In this document: piece after piece, positions 34,643 to 46,600 of the stretch | Position numbering within the stretch: position 1 is the first letter of the stretch | How the letters are laid out: the number at the start of each line of letters is the position of its first letter | DNA from: Acholoe squamosa | Lineage: Eukaryota > Annelida > Polychaeta > Phyllodocida > Polynoidae | Direction: 5' to 3' | Assembly: GCA_949317995.1 (NCBI GenBank) | Contig: OX439047.1 | Span: forward strand, 32,960,950-33,024,949 | DNA: 64,000 nt | Made by a program: the position numbers and the translations under genes | Notes under the pieces: generated by a model | Databases searched by the model: none | Told to the model about the DNA's origin: nothing | What the model saw: the letters and a program-made list of their open reading frames with translations, nothing else

Positions 34643-37600
34643 CTATCTACAGCATAAGATATCCTTCCACAGAGCGGATGTCTGTGGTTTTTGGGGTGTT
34701 AACATTGCAGTGCGTATCTGTAAAACAAAGATAGACAAATTGCTTTTCAGACCGGAATAAAAAATGACACTTTTGGCTATCTACTAATGTGGCCTCTATG
34801 ACTACTGTGTGCTTAATAGTGATGATTTAATGTAGTTTATATCCCTGTGCTTACATGATTAAAAAAGAAATAATATTCTGTACCTTTATATCTTAACTTT
34901 CAACTTACTATAATGTTGTAACCCTACTTCAAATTGGTAGAACTTACAGCTGTCTCCATACACCCATGTAGACCCTCATGAAGCAGAGAACTTGTTTCAC
35001 AGTAAACGCAACCTAGTTCTGTGGCTAGCTTGTTTGCCTCCTGGCGACTTATGAATGCAGGGTCCTCAGGTACCCACAAGTCTGAAATCAAATGTTTTTA
35101 TTAGAAAGTCTATTATGTCTACTGATTCCCAAACACCACATAACATGTAAGGCACATTTACATCTACATATGTATCTAGATGTCTAGTGTCAGAATATTG
35201 TACTGTAGTGGCCTGTTTAAGCACCGGTGTGCTCATTGATCTCAATACCCTTGTACCCCCGGTGCTTATTTGAGACGGACCATTATTGTATATCCAACCA
35301 TATACATCAATCCTAATGGTCCATCTGTTGTTCCAAAGCTGACAATGGCCTAGACTAATTCCCAGTGTCATAAAATGACCACCCAGTACTGGAGGAATGG
35401 GGTGTTATACACCATTCCATGTTAAGTCTATCTTTTGGGGGTCATATTTGAAGGCACAACATGACACATTGTGTTGTACAAGAGGAAATATGGTACTTGA
35501 CTTTACACATCAAAGAGGAGAATAATAATGATGATAGCAAGATATTTGATATTACCATCAGACCCACCAATGCATCAGCTTTAATTTGGTACCACTACTG
35601 TTTCTGTGTATCATATAAAAATTATTTTAGAAGCATTTACACGAGAAAAAGTAGATTTTTTATATGGTTTAATTAAATGTTCGGAAATGACTTTCGGAAA
35701 TGGAAATTTTATGAAAAAAACTTAGACAAATTTGTTCAAATGCCTCACTTCACCCACTTATATTTTTTCTCAGGTAAATATCATTGAGGGCTAGTTGTGT
35801 GCCTATTCTTATATTAATGAATTGACTAAATATACCTTGAGGAAATGAAAAACTTAAAAAATCTCATTTTTTTCACCACTTTGGGGAGTCAGTAATTGTT
35901 TGCAATGTGTGGTTTGCCTGAATGCACCATGCTTGCAGGTAGCATTCCCTATATCCATTTTCTCTATCAACCTACAAATAACTATTTGTGCTTGTATATA
36001 ATTTTAGGACATTTTTTAATTAATCGTTCGGAAATAAACTGAAATCTGAGGACATTACATAAAAAATCATAACTTAGCATCTATTTAACACAGAGTCAAA
36101 ATGTAAAATGTGTTTAAAGGTGAGATTTCAATCATTTTAACTATTTACATACATTAGAGACTACTATCAGGAATCATTTTACAATTTTGTTGAGAAAATG
36201 AAACTTCAAGTTAAGGACAGCCAGTTTTAGCCACTTGCTCATCATCAGATATCAATATTTCATACAAAATAGCATGGTAGGCCATCCTAAGAACCATGAA
36301 AAATTCCTCTGAGACTTCAGGACTGTCTAGAAACCATCCATATTATGCAACATACATCATGTCACAAGATATTGTAATGGAGTCGGCTCCGGTGGAATAC
36401 GCGGGCGAGTTCGGCGGAGAGGCTGGACGTTAGTTGCAGCGGCCGACGCCGGGTGGCGCCGCGGCTAGCGAGTTAGACCATATTTGGTAGTGTGACGTCA
36501 CCGGAACATCGGGGGGGGGGGTATATAAGGGCGAGCTCAGGAGGAGTCGGGGGTCGGACTGACTAGGGAGAAAGCTGGGAAGACGCACGGTGAGGCAGCA
36601 GGAAGCCAGTAGTAGCCGAGACGCCGGGATCCGACTGAGAGTGGGTTCGCCGCCGGAAGTGCTAGAGAGGGTTAGCTGCCGCCGCACGAGCCGTCGTCAC
36701 ACGGGATCGGTGTACCTAAGCCCACAGGGCGGGCCGGGATGTGGCCCATGAATAAAAGTATTTAAGTCGTTAACTCGTAACTCGGTGTTCATCCTTATTT
36801 ATTACATTGGTGACAGCGGTGGCGCGTATCCGGTGGTTGCTGGTTCGAACCCTGGGGCTGCGCGCTATATTTAAGGATGGCATCGAAACGGACGCCGGGG
36901 TCGGCGGGGACCCGGTTGGAGGAGTATTTGGGGGCGGGTAAACGGGGCAGCCTCCTCGATGTATCGGAGGAAGGGGTGGTGATACGCCGCCCGGGGCTGG
37001 GCGATAATAAGGGAAGTTCGACCGGAAGCGAAGAGCCGGGGCCTTCGCCGGAAAGGCGGGAGGGGAGTAGGAGTCGGTTTCAGGAGGTCTATGAAGCGTG
37101 GAAGAGGGGGCCCACCGATAGCCCAGCTAGACGGACCTGGCGCTCCGGGGAGACGGTCGACCAGGGGGATGGGGCCCCCACCGACAGTGAAGCTGATCGG
37201 GTCTTGTCCGGGGTAAGTCGGTCACAGAATGCGGCAGTGGGGGGACAGCTGCTAGCGGCTGTCCCACAGGGACCCTCAGGGAGACTAGAGGAGGGGTTCG
37301 TGCCCCGACGGGTGGAGAAACCGGCGGTTATGCCGGGGAAGTTCGATGGGACTACTAACCTGGACGAGTTTCTGGCGCACTTTGATTTGTGCGTGCGTGC
37401 CAACAAGTGGACGGACGAGGAGGCAGGAGTGTTTTTAGGCATTAGCCTCTCGGGGGTTGCTCGTCGCTTGTTGTCATCGGTGAACCCCTCGGAGGGGGGA
37501 GGTTACGCTCGGTTACGGGCTGCCCTGGTTAACAGATTTCAGCCCCCCAATCAGGTGGAAAGCTATAAGGCTCTCTGGAGGACACGCTACAGACAGAAGG

Positions 37601-40600
37601 GCGAGACACTGCATAATCTGGCGGATGACGTTGCACGCCTGACCAGGCTGGCCTATCCGGCGGCCGATGCGGCGACCCAGGATACGATGGCGAAGGATCG
37701 GTTCCTGGAGAGTCTTAGGGATCCCCAGTTAAAGGCGTGGATTTTCCAGACTAGGCCGCGGAAGCTGTCGGAGGCACTGGAGACGGCGGTTGAGGGTCAG
37801 GCGTTTCTCGACGACAATCAGACATTGGATAGTCGGGTCCGGTCGGTGGAGGATCCTCCGGGGGGGGCCTACCGGCGGGCCGGGGTCGGCTATGGAGGAG
37901 TGGCTGAAAACCAAGCTGGATGGCTTCATGGCGTCTCTGGAGGCTCGGTTCCAGGAAAACACCACCCGGCCCCGACCCCCGCCACGGCAGAGGGGATGCT
38001 TTGAATGCGGGGACGAGGGACATTTTAAGTGCAATTGCCCCCAGTTCAGGGCGAGGGTAGCGAAGGAGAGGGCGGGGGCCGGAGACAATGCCGCGGAGGT
38101 GAATCAGGTGTCGGGAAACTGGGGAGGGTCTCTTCTGGTGGCCGAGAAGAGGCCTCTGTAGACAGGCCGAAGGAATGGATCGGGCGCCGGGAGCGCACGG
38201 GTAATGGCTTGGAGCTGACAGGCGGGTTGTGGGGTAAGGGTATACAGCTCCTGGTGGACACCGGAGCCACGGTGAATTTGCTGTCGGCCAAGTGGTGGCA
38301 CGGTGCCGGATCGCCGGGGGAGCTGCAGCCGCATAAGGGGAGATTGACGACGGCGGACGGGACACCTATTGAGGTAGAGGGTAAAGTGACGACGTTGCTG
38401 ATGGGAGGAGGAGCAGAGCGGCCCGTTAGTTTCCTGGTAGCGGATATTGGGGCGGAGGGTATCCTAGGGGCTGAGTTCGTCCGGCAAGAGAAAGCGGTCG
38501 TGGATCTGGCCGGCGAAAGGCTGCTGTGGGCGGACTTTGGCGACACCAGATGTCGGGTCGTTAGTAGCGGTACGGCGGTAGTACCGGGCCGGCGGGAAGT
38601 CATAGTGGAAGGAAGGGTCGAGGGGCAGTGGTCCCCCGGTAGGACAGGCCTAGTGGAGGGGCTTGACGGAGTAGAGATGAATCGTGGATTCCGGGTGGGG
38701 CGCACTCTGGTGAGCCCCGATGAGTCTACGGTGCCGATACTGATCTTCAACCCCGGACAGGAGCCGGTGACCCTTTACGAGGGGATGGGGTTAGCCACGC
38801 TCGATGGGGTGGAGATGCCGTCGACGGTGGACCGCGGGGAGGAGGTGCGGATGATTGCCACGGCCGGGGGACCCCCGGAGGACGGAGACGCCTGGTGCGC
38901 CGAGTTGTTGGCCGGCTCTCCGATAGAGGATAAGGGACCATGGGTGGCCATGCTGCGTCGCCGCCGGGCTTCCTTCCAGTTGTCCGCCGGCGAGTTGGGG
39001 CACACCACCCTAGTCTCCCACCGGATTGATACCGGGGGGGCGGCGCCGGTCAAGTTGCCACCACGGAGGCTGGCACCTCACCGCCGGGAGATAGTGGACG
39101 CTGAGGTGGATGCCATGTTAGCCCAGGGGGTGATAGAAAGGAGCCAGGGGCCGTGGGCCTCCCCCGTTGTGCTGGTACGGAAAAAGGATGGGCGAATGAG
39201 GTTCTGTGTAGATTACCGTAGAGTGAATGATTTGACCAGGAAGGATGCATACCCGTTGCCTAGGATCGATGATTCCCTGGATTCCATGGCGGGGGCCAAA
39301 TGGTTCTCCACTTTGGATTTGGCATCGGGATACTGGCAGGTGGAAATGGACCCTCGGGATAAGGAGAAGACAGCCTTTTCCACACACAGAGGGCTCTACC
39401 AGTTTCGGGTGATGCCATTCGGGCTCTGCAATGCGCCCAGCACATTTGAGCGCCTCATGGAAGTGGTTATGGAGGGGATGCAGTGGTCGGAATGTTTAGT
39501 ATATCTGGACGACATCATTGTGTTCTCGCCTGACCTCCCCACTCATCTCCGGCGGTTGGAGGCCGTGTTGGAACGTCTGGAAGGCGCCGGCCTGAAGATC
39601 AAGCCCTCCAAGTGTCAGCTGGTCCGTCCCAGCGTATCTTTTTTGGGACACATAGTGGATGAGCGGGGCGTGAGCACCGACCCGGAGAAAGTGGCGGCGG
39701 TCGCCGAGTGGCCGGTTCCCACCTCTATTTCGGAAGTCAGGAGTTTCCTGGGGCTTTGCGGGTATTACCGGGGTTTCGTGGCCGACTTTGCGTCGGTGGC
39801 CAAGCCGCTGTCCCTCCTCACCGAAAAGAACAAAACTTTCCGGTGGGATCGGAGTTGCGCGGAGGCTTTCCATACCCTGAAGGCCAGGCTGGTGGCGGCG
39901 CCAGTGTTGGCGTACCCATCCGGTGAGGGGCCCCTGGCACTGGACACCGACGCCAGTGATCTAGGCCTAGGAGCGGTGATATCCCAGGAGCAAGGAGGAG
40001 TGGAGAGGGTACTGGCCTACGCCAGCCGTACCCTGACTAGGCCGGAGAAGAATTATTGCGTCACTAGGCGGGAGATGCTGGCCGTGGTATTCGGGCTTAA
40101 GAAGTTTCGACACTATCTGGTGGGGAGGCACATAAAGATTCGGACCGACCATGCGGCGCTCCGCTGGCTGTTGGGTTTCAAAGAGCCGGAGGGGCAGGTG
40201 GCCCGTTGGCTTCAGCTGATAGGAACCTACGACTACCACATTGAGCACCGGCCGGGCCGGCTACACGGCAACGCCGATGGGCTGTCTCGGCGCCCTTGCC
40301 GCCAGTGTGGGTGGGGTAGGTCGGAGGAGGCCCAGGGGGAATGTTGTCGAGTAGTAACGAGAGCCCAGGGACCGGTGGAGGATGATACGGAAGGGGGCTG
40401 GAGGTGTCAGCAGCTGAAGGATCCTCTCCTCTCGCGGGTGAGTGCCTGGTTGAAGGGGGAGGAAGTCCCCGGAGCAAACGATTTAGCGAAGGAGCCATAC
40501 GAGGTGAGGGCCTTGGTGGCACAGTTGGGGCGGTTGGAGACGAGGGCCGGCTGCCTGGGACGCATCTGGTGGGAGCCAGGGGGGAGGTCCACCTTCCAAA

Positions 40601-43600
40601 TACTGGTGCCAGCCTCTAGGAGGGAGGAGGCGATGCGAGAGTCCCATGGCGCACCCTTGTCCTGCCATTTCGGGCGAGATAAGTCCATCCGGCGCCTCCA
40701 GCAGTCGTACTACTGGCCGGACTACCGCCGAGATATGACGTTATGGTGTGCCACCTGCCCGGACTGCCTCCGCCGGAAGAAGCCCACCCACCCTGCGAAG
40801 GCTATGATGAGGCACCAACTGGTGGGAGGTACATTGGAGAGGGTGGCTATGGACCTGCTGGGCCCCCTCCCGAGAACCCCGAGAGACAACAGGCACATTC
40901 TAGTGATAATGGACTATTTTACTCGATGGGCGGAGGCCGTGGCTTTGCCGGACCAGGAGGCAGCTATGGTGGCCAGGGGTTTCGTTACCGAATTCGTGTG
41001 CCGCCTGGGCCCCCCGGCGGTCATCCACACCGATCAGGGCAGGAATTTTCAATCCGCCCTATTTCGAGAGGTACAGGTCCTGCTGGGGACGGCCCAGACT
41101 AGAACATGCCCATACAACCCCAAGTCAGACGGCTTGGTGGAGAGGTTCAATAGGACCTTGGAAGCCATGTTGGCGATGACGGTGGACAGCAACCATAAGG
41201 ATTGGGACCTGCAGCTCCCCTTTGTGATGGCAGCCTACCGGTCCTCGGTGCAGGCCTCTACCAACCAGACGCCTAATTGTCTGATGTTGGGGAGGGAGAC
41301 TCAGGCGCCTTTGGCTTTGTTGTACCCGGACCGCGCCCCGGGCCGGCCAGTGGATCCGCAGGACTTTGTGGCCGAGTTGCAGTTCAGGATGGCTCAGGCC
41401 CATCAGTATGCACGGGAACGGACTGGGGCGAGCGTACGGCGCCAGGAGCGCTCATACTCCGGCCGGGTGAGGGGGGAGACTTTGGAGGTAGGCGATCAGG
41501 TCTATTATTTGGTACCTAAGAGGGAGATTGGGAAGTCGTCTAAGCTCCTGCTCCCATACACCGGACCGTGGACCGTGAGTAGGGCGCTGGGGGGGCCGGT
41601 ATTCGAGATCCGGGACGGCCGGGTAACGAAAGTGGTACATAGGGACCTACTGAAGAAGGTTCCACGCCGGGAACCTGCGCGGGAAGTCGTTCGGGTGCTG
41701 CGTTCCGACCCGGACTCACCGGGGACAAGCGGAGATCCGGGTACTTACCGTTTTCCCGCCCTGCGGGGGGTGACGTCACTGATGGCGGAGACAGACGGGG
41801 TACGAACAGGTCGAGGACGGCGGTTGTGGGCCTCGTACATTCCCTGGTTCCTGGAAAGAGAAAAAGGAGAATTAGCAAGGGTACCGGAAATCAGCAACAG
41901 AGGGGTAGGAGTGGAGCCCGGAGGGGAGAAAAACAGACTTACCGTGGTGCCCGGTGTGGGAAGGGGACTGAACAGTAGAGGGGTCGGAAAAGGGCGCGGG
42001 GCCCCCGGAGGCGGCTGGAAGGATCGGTGCCAAGTTGGAAAAGGACATGGTGCCCCCAGAGGCGGACGAGGGGATTGTTGCCAGGTAGGGGGCCGGTACG
42101 CCAGGACCCCTACTTCTGTCCCGGTGGGGTTGGTAGAGCAGAGGTGGGAGGAGAGCGACGAGGAGTGGATTCGTTTCAGGCCGAGGTGCCGGGGGGTGGA
42201 AGTGGTACGGTGGATTCCGGTGGAGCGACCTCCACAGTTGCGAGGGGATTGGTATATGAGAAAGGAGGGGGGAGAGCCCCCGCACGATGTCTATAAGGGT
42301 GAGAGACATAGTGTTAGGAAAGAAGCGGCGCCATGAGGAGGAGGACTGCCGTAGGCACATCTGGGACCGCCGGGAGCCCTATCGGGAGGACGTCTGGCGC
42401 CGTGACCTATTTCCGCGGGCGGATGTAGGTCACCGCCCAGAACGAGGCTCGCGTCCATCTTCATTTTCAAACCGGCCAACGGTGCACGATCGGCGGAGCG
42501 AGAATAACACAGACATTGTGACAGAAATGGGGCCTAAAAAGGGCGAAAGAGGACGGAGTTGGGTGGCGAGGACCCCCAAGAAGAAGTCGCCAGCTAAGAA
42601 GCGGCATACCTGCCCGGAACCGGGGTGTATGGTGACAACGGGGCGGCTGGACACCCTGAAGAGGCATCTGAGCCTACACGCCGGGGCAGGACCAGGATGG
42701 GACTGCCCGGCGGAGGGCTGCGAGTTGCAGGTGAGGGGGAAGAGGCACAAAGAACTCTGGAAGCACATGTGCGCCAAACATCCAACGCACCCCTGGAGCA
42801 TCTATGAAAAGATCCCGGACCCGACGGAGATTCAGTACCGTCGGAAGCTACCAGAGGCCACCCAGTCCGAGGGGGAGGAAGAGGATGAGGACGATGGCTC
42901 CAGGTCCCCCCGCCCGGCGGTGGCGAGTAAGGTGGTGGTGCCGGCCCCGGGGAAATCGGTGGAGGTGGGCCAGCGTGGCAGGGGTGAGAAGAGGGGCCCG
43001 TCCACATCGCGGGAAAGCAGCTGGGAGAAGGACTCGGTCTGCGACATCGGGGAGGGCAGTGACGCCGACGACCTCCCTCTGACGGCGAGAGTCGCCGCAT
43101 CCCCGAAGGGATCGGGCTCCGGAGGGCCTACGGCCGCAGCGCCAAAGAGGCCGAAGAGGGACGAAGCCGCGGGGGTCCCAGCCGCGTCGGCGGGGGGAGG
43201 AGGACCGATAGACGAGGCGGTCCTGAGCGAGATGCTGGGGGGCGGGGTGACGGATGTGCTGGAGGTGCCGGCCGAGGCCACAAGCGGGGGGACGGCGGTG
43301 TCTGGAGGCACCACGGAGCAGCAGCATCGGGAGTGGTTGGCGGCCATGTACCACCTGCCGGTGGACCACCCGATCCTAGCCATGGTCTCACCTCCCTCCC
43401 CGGCGGGGGCTCCGGGCGCGCGGCCTCCCCAGGAGATGACTCCGCCAGGGACCCGGCCACGGCTACAGAGGCGGTTTACCTCGCCGGTACACCGGTCCGA
43501 TTCCCAGCAGGTCACCCCGCAGCTGGAGACCAGTCCGGTCGGCCCAGCAGGCGAGCTGGACGCGAACCTCATCGGCGGGGAGGACCGCAGGAGGGTGGTC

Positions 43601-46600
43601 ACTGCAGAGGCCCCGGTGCTCCCAACTCCGGAGGAGACGACACCGGTGGAGCCCACACGCCCGAGGACCCCCAGAGCGAGAGGTGACCTCGCCAAGGAAG
43701 TCCAGGCCAAGAGAGAAAGCTACCAGCGGAGGATGGCCGGGGGGGGCGACGACGAGGGGGCGACGTCAGCGGTGGAGAGGAGGAAAGCCCGGCCCCTGGT
43801 AGCCCTGGAACAGTCCTTCAGGGAGGCAGAGGATGGGCAGACATCCGCCGGGACAGGGGGCGACCGGTCGGCGGACCAGCAGTCGGCGGGGGAAGTGGCG
43901 GGGCCTGAGGCGCCACGAGAGGAGAGAGAGAGACAGAAAATGGACGAGAAACGAGTAGCGGAGGCCGAGAAGAAGAAGAGGGAGGAGGAGAAGAAGGCAG
44001 AAGCCGAGAAGAAAAAGAGGGAGGAGGAGACCGAGAAGAAAAAGAGGGAGGAAGAGAGAAGAGCGGCGGAAGCCGACAGGAAGAGGAAGGAACAGGAGAA
44101 GGCGGAAGAAGAGAAGCGGGCGGCCGAAGCGGATAAGAGAAGGAAGGCGGCGGAAGCCGAGAAGGCAAAGAAGGAACAGAGGAAGGCAGAGGAGGAAAGG
44201 CGGGTGGCTGAGGCCAGTAGGAGAAAGAGGGAGGAGGAAGAGAAGAGAAAGAGGGAAGCAGAGGAAAACAAAAGAAGGCAGGAACAAGAGAGCAGGAGGG
44301 TAGCGGAGGAGAAAGAGGAGAAAAGGAAGAGGGAGGAACAGAAACTGGCAGAGGAGAAGGCGAGTAAGAAGAGGAAAGAGGAGAAAAGGTTAGCAGAGGA
44401 GAGAGAGGAGAAGAAACGAAAGGAGGAAAGAGAGGAAAAGAAACGCCGGGAAGAGAAGAGGTTGGAAAGAGAGAAGGAGGAGAGGAAGCGCCGGGAGAAA
44501 GACCAGGAAAAAAGGCGGAAAGAGGAGGACGAAGACAGGCGTTGGGCGGAGAGGGAGAGACAGAGAGAGAGGGAGGGGAAAGAATACTGGCCCTCCAGTA
44601 GTGATGAGTCCCAGCTCGACGCCGGGTCGCGCCACGCCGGGGGCAGGGGGCCAGCGCCGAGACCACCGGGAGGGCCAGCTGCAGCGGCGGGGGTCTTACC
44701 AATGGGCCCGGACATCGGAGGACAGCTCCCTAGGCCATTCCCGGGGTGGGGAGATGGGTTCCCCAGGGGCCCGGTGACCATCCCGTGGATAGAGGAGGGA
44801 GGCACGGCGGCCGAGAGGTGGAGGACGGGAAATAGGCCCAACGAGGAGTGGGGTCCCACTGTGCCGGTTTCAGGGCGCCACCACCGGTGGGAGGACGTGC
44901 TCGGGGGAGATCTGGTTCAGGTGAACCAGTTGTACCAGACGGTCTACCGCCGGAGGGTGAGTACCACAAAGAATACGCTTGTGATAGACCAAGAACGGGT
45001 AGAGAGGTATAGTGGTCAGCAGATACAACAGCTGTCAGTAGACGAACGGATCAAATGCATGTTGGCAGAGTAGAGCAGGTGGCGGTATCCGAGTAACAGG
45101 GAACGTGGGAGACATGAGGGTAGCGGGCTGGAGGAGGGGGTAGCAGTCGAAGAGCGGGGAACGTCGGGAAGGCCTCAGGAGCGGGAGAAGAGGGGAGACA
45201 AGGAGGATGGCCTAGGGTCCTAGTCTGACGGTGTATCTTGTGTTGCAGGAGAGCCGGAGCCGGGACGGCCCGCCGGAGGGAACGGTTGGAGGGGAGACGG
45301 CCGCCGACGGGCAGGCCATCAGGGGACCCCCAGTGCTGGAGGCGAGCCAGGACGGTCGGCGTTAGGCAACCCCGCTAGCGAGGACACGGCTACATCCGTC
45401 CGCTGCCTACAGATGCCCGCAGTGATCCTGTCCCAGGGTGGCACCTAGAGTGCAGGAAGACTGAGAGTGTATATATGTTGATGATTGTATATCGGTTAAT
45501 AATATCCAAACGTTAATTGTTATTGTATATCGGTTAATAATATCCAAACGTTAATTGTTATTGAGACATACATGTTCGTGTGATCTGAAGGATTAAGATG
45601 GTATATATGCTGATAGTATCGAGATGTTAAGTGCTGTGACAACATACCCGTTCGTTAATCCGATGAGGGCGATGTTGTGGAAACGCCGTCGTAAGAGGAA
45701 TGCCAGACGCCGGGCGGGACGGCTTAGAAGTTAAGCGTTATGGAGCATACCTGATGTTAATAGAGTCGCGATGTAGATATAGATCTGACGGGCCGGTGAG
45801 ATGTTGTTTGATGTTAATAGAAGTTACGAGGCTGATACGGACCTAACGGAACATCAGGAGGATATTATTCGGTATTATATAATATGGCTGTTATGACGTT
45901 TACTGTAGAAGTTATCAAGGTCGGCACCTCGGGATACGCCCGTTCCGTATTGATCCACCGGTGGTTGTGATTAAGGTGGGAGGAGTGTAATGGAGTCGGC
46001 TCCGGTGGAATACGCGGGCGAGTTCGGCGGAGAGGCCGGACGTTAGTTGCAGCGGCCGACGCCGGGTGGCGCCGCGGCTAGCGAGTTAGACCATATTTGG
46101 TAGTGTGACGTCACCGGAACATCGGGGGGGGTATATAAGGGCGAGCTCAGGAGGAGTCGGGGGTCGGACTGACTAGGGAGAAAGCTGGGAAGACGCACGG
46201 TGAGGCAGCAGGAAGCCAGTAGTAGCCGAGACGCCGGGATCCGACTGAGAGTGGGTTCGCCGCCGGAAGTGCTAGAGAGGGTTAGCTGCCGCCGCACGAG
46301 CCGTTGTCACACGGGATCGGTGTACCTAAGCCCACAGGGCGGGCCGGGATGTGGCCCATGAATAAAAGTATTTAAGTCGTTAACTCGTAACTCGGTGTTC
46401 ATCCTTATTTATTACAATATGAACTAAATGCATCTGAGGACATAGAAAGATAGACTTAATTAGCTACTGGGGTTAGTTTAATTGAATGAGGCCAATCAAT
46501 CTGGGAGAGAATGACCTCACAGTCAGGGGTCTCACAAGCAGATCTGATATAGAGTATGTATGCATCTGAAACACTTACCTGATTTACAGCCCACAAGTAT

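Larger units (their letters stand above)
36373..46416 (+). mobile_element. Ty3/gypsy LTR retrotransposon, nearly intact, with a third ORF
   Basis: A 10,044-bp element has LTRs at both ends, starting TG and ending CA, and is flanked by the 4-bp target duplication ATAT (36369-36372, 46417-46420). Order: 5' LTR, leader, gag, pol (protease, RT, RNase H, integrase), ORF3, about 0.9 kb non-coding, polypurine tract, 3' LTR. RT before integrase places it in Ty3/gypsy. The LTRs differ by only two substitutions and a G-run of 11 versus 8, so the insertion is recent. GC content is far above the host. It lies in intron 2 of the Rho-like copy B gene, antisense to that gene. Confidence 0.97.

Noticed and set aside
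36877..45073. Many long antisense ORFs opposite gag, pol and ORF3
   Set aside because: High GC makes stops rare on the opposite strand; they show Pro/Ser/Arg-rich nonsense and no domains.
42287..45073. ORF3 as an envelope protein
   Set aside because: The position fits env, but there is no signal peptide, transmembrane helix or cysteine-rich ectodomain; zinc fingers and a charged helix are present instead.
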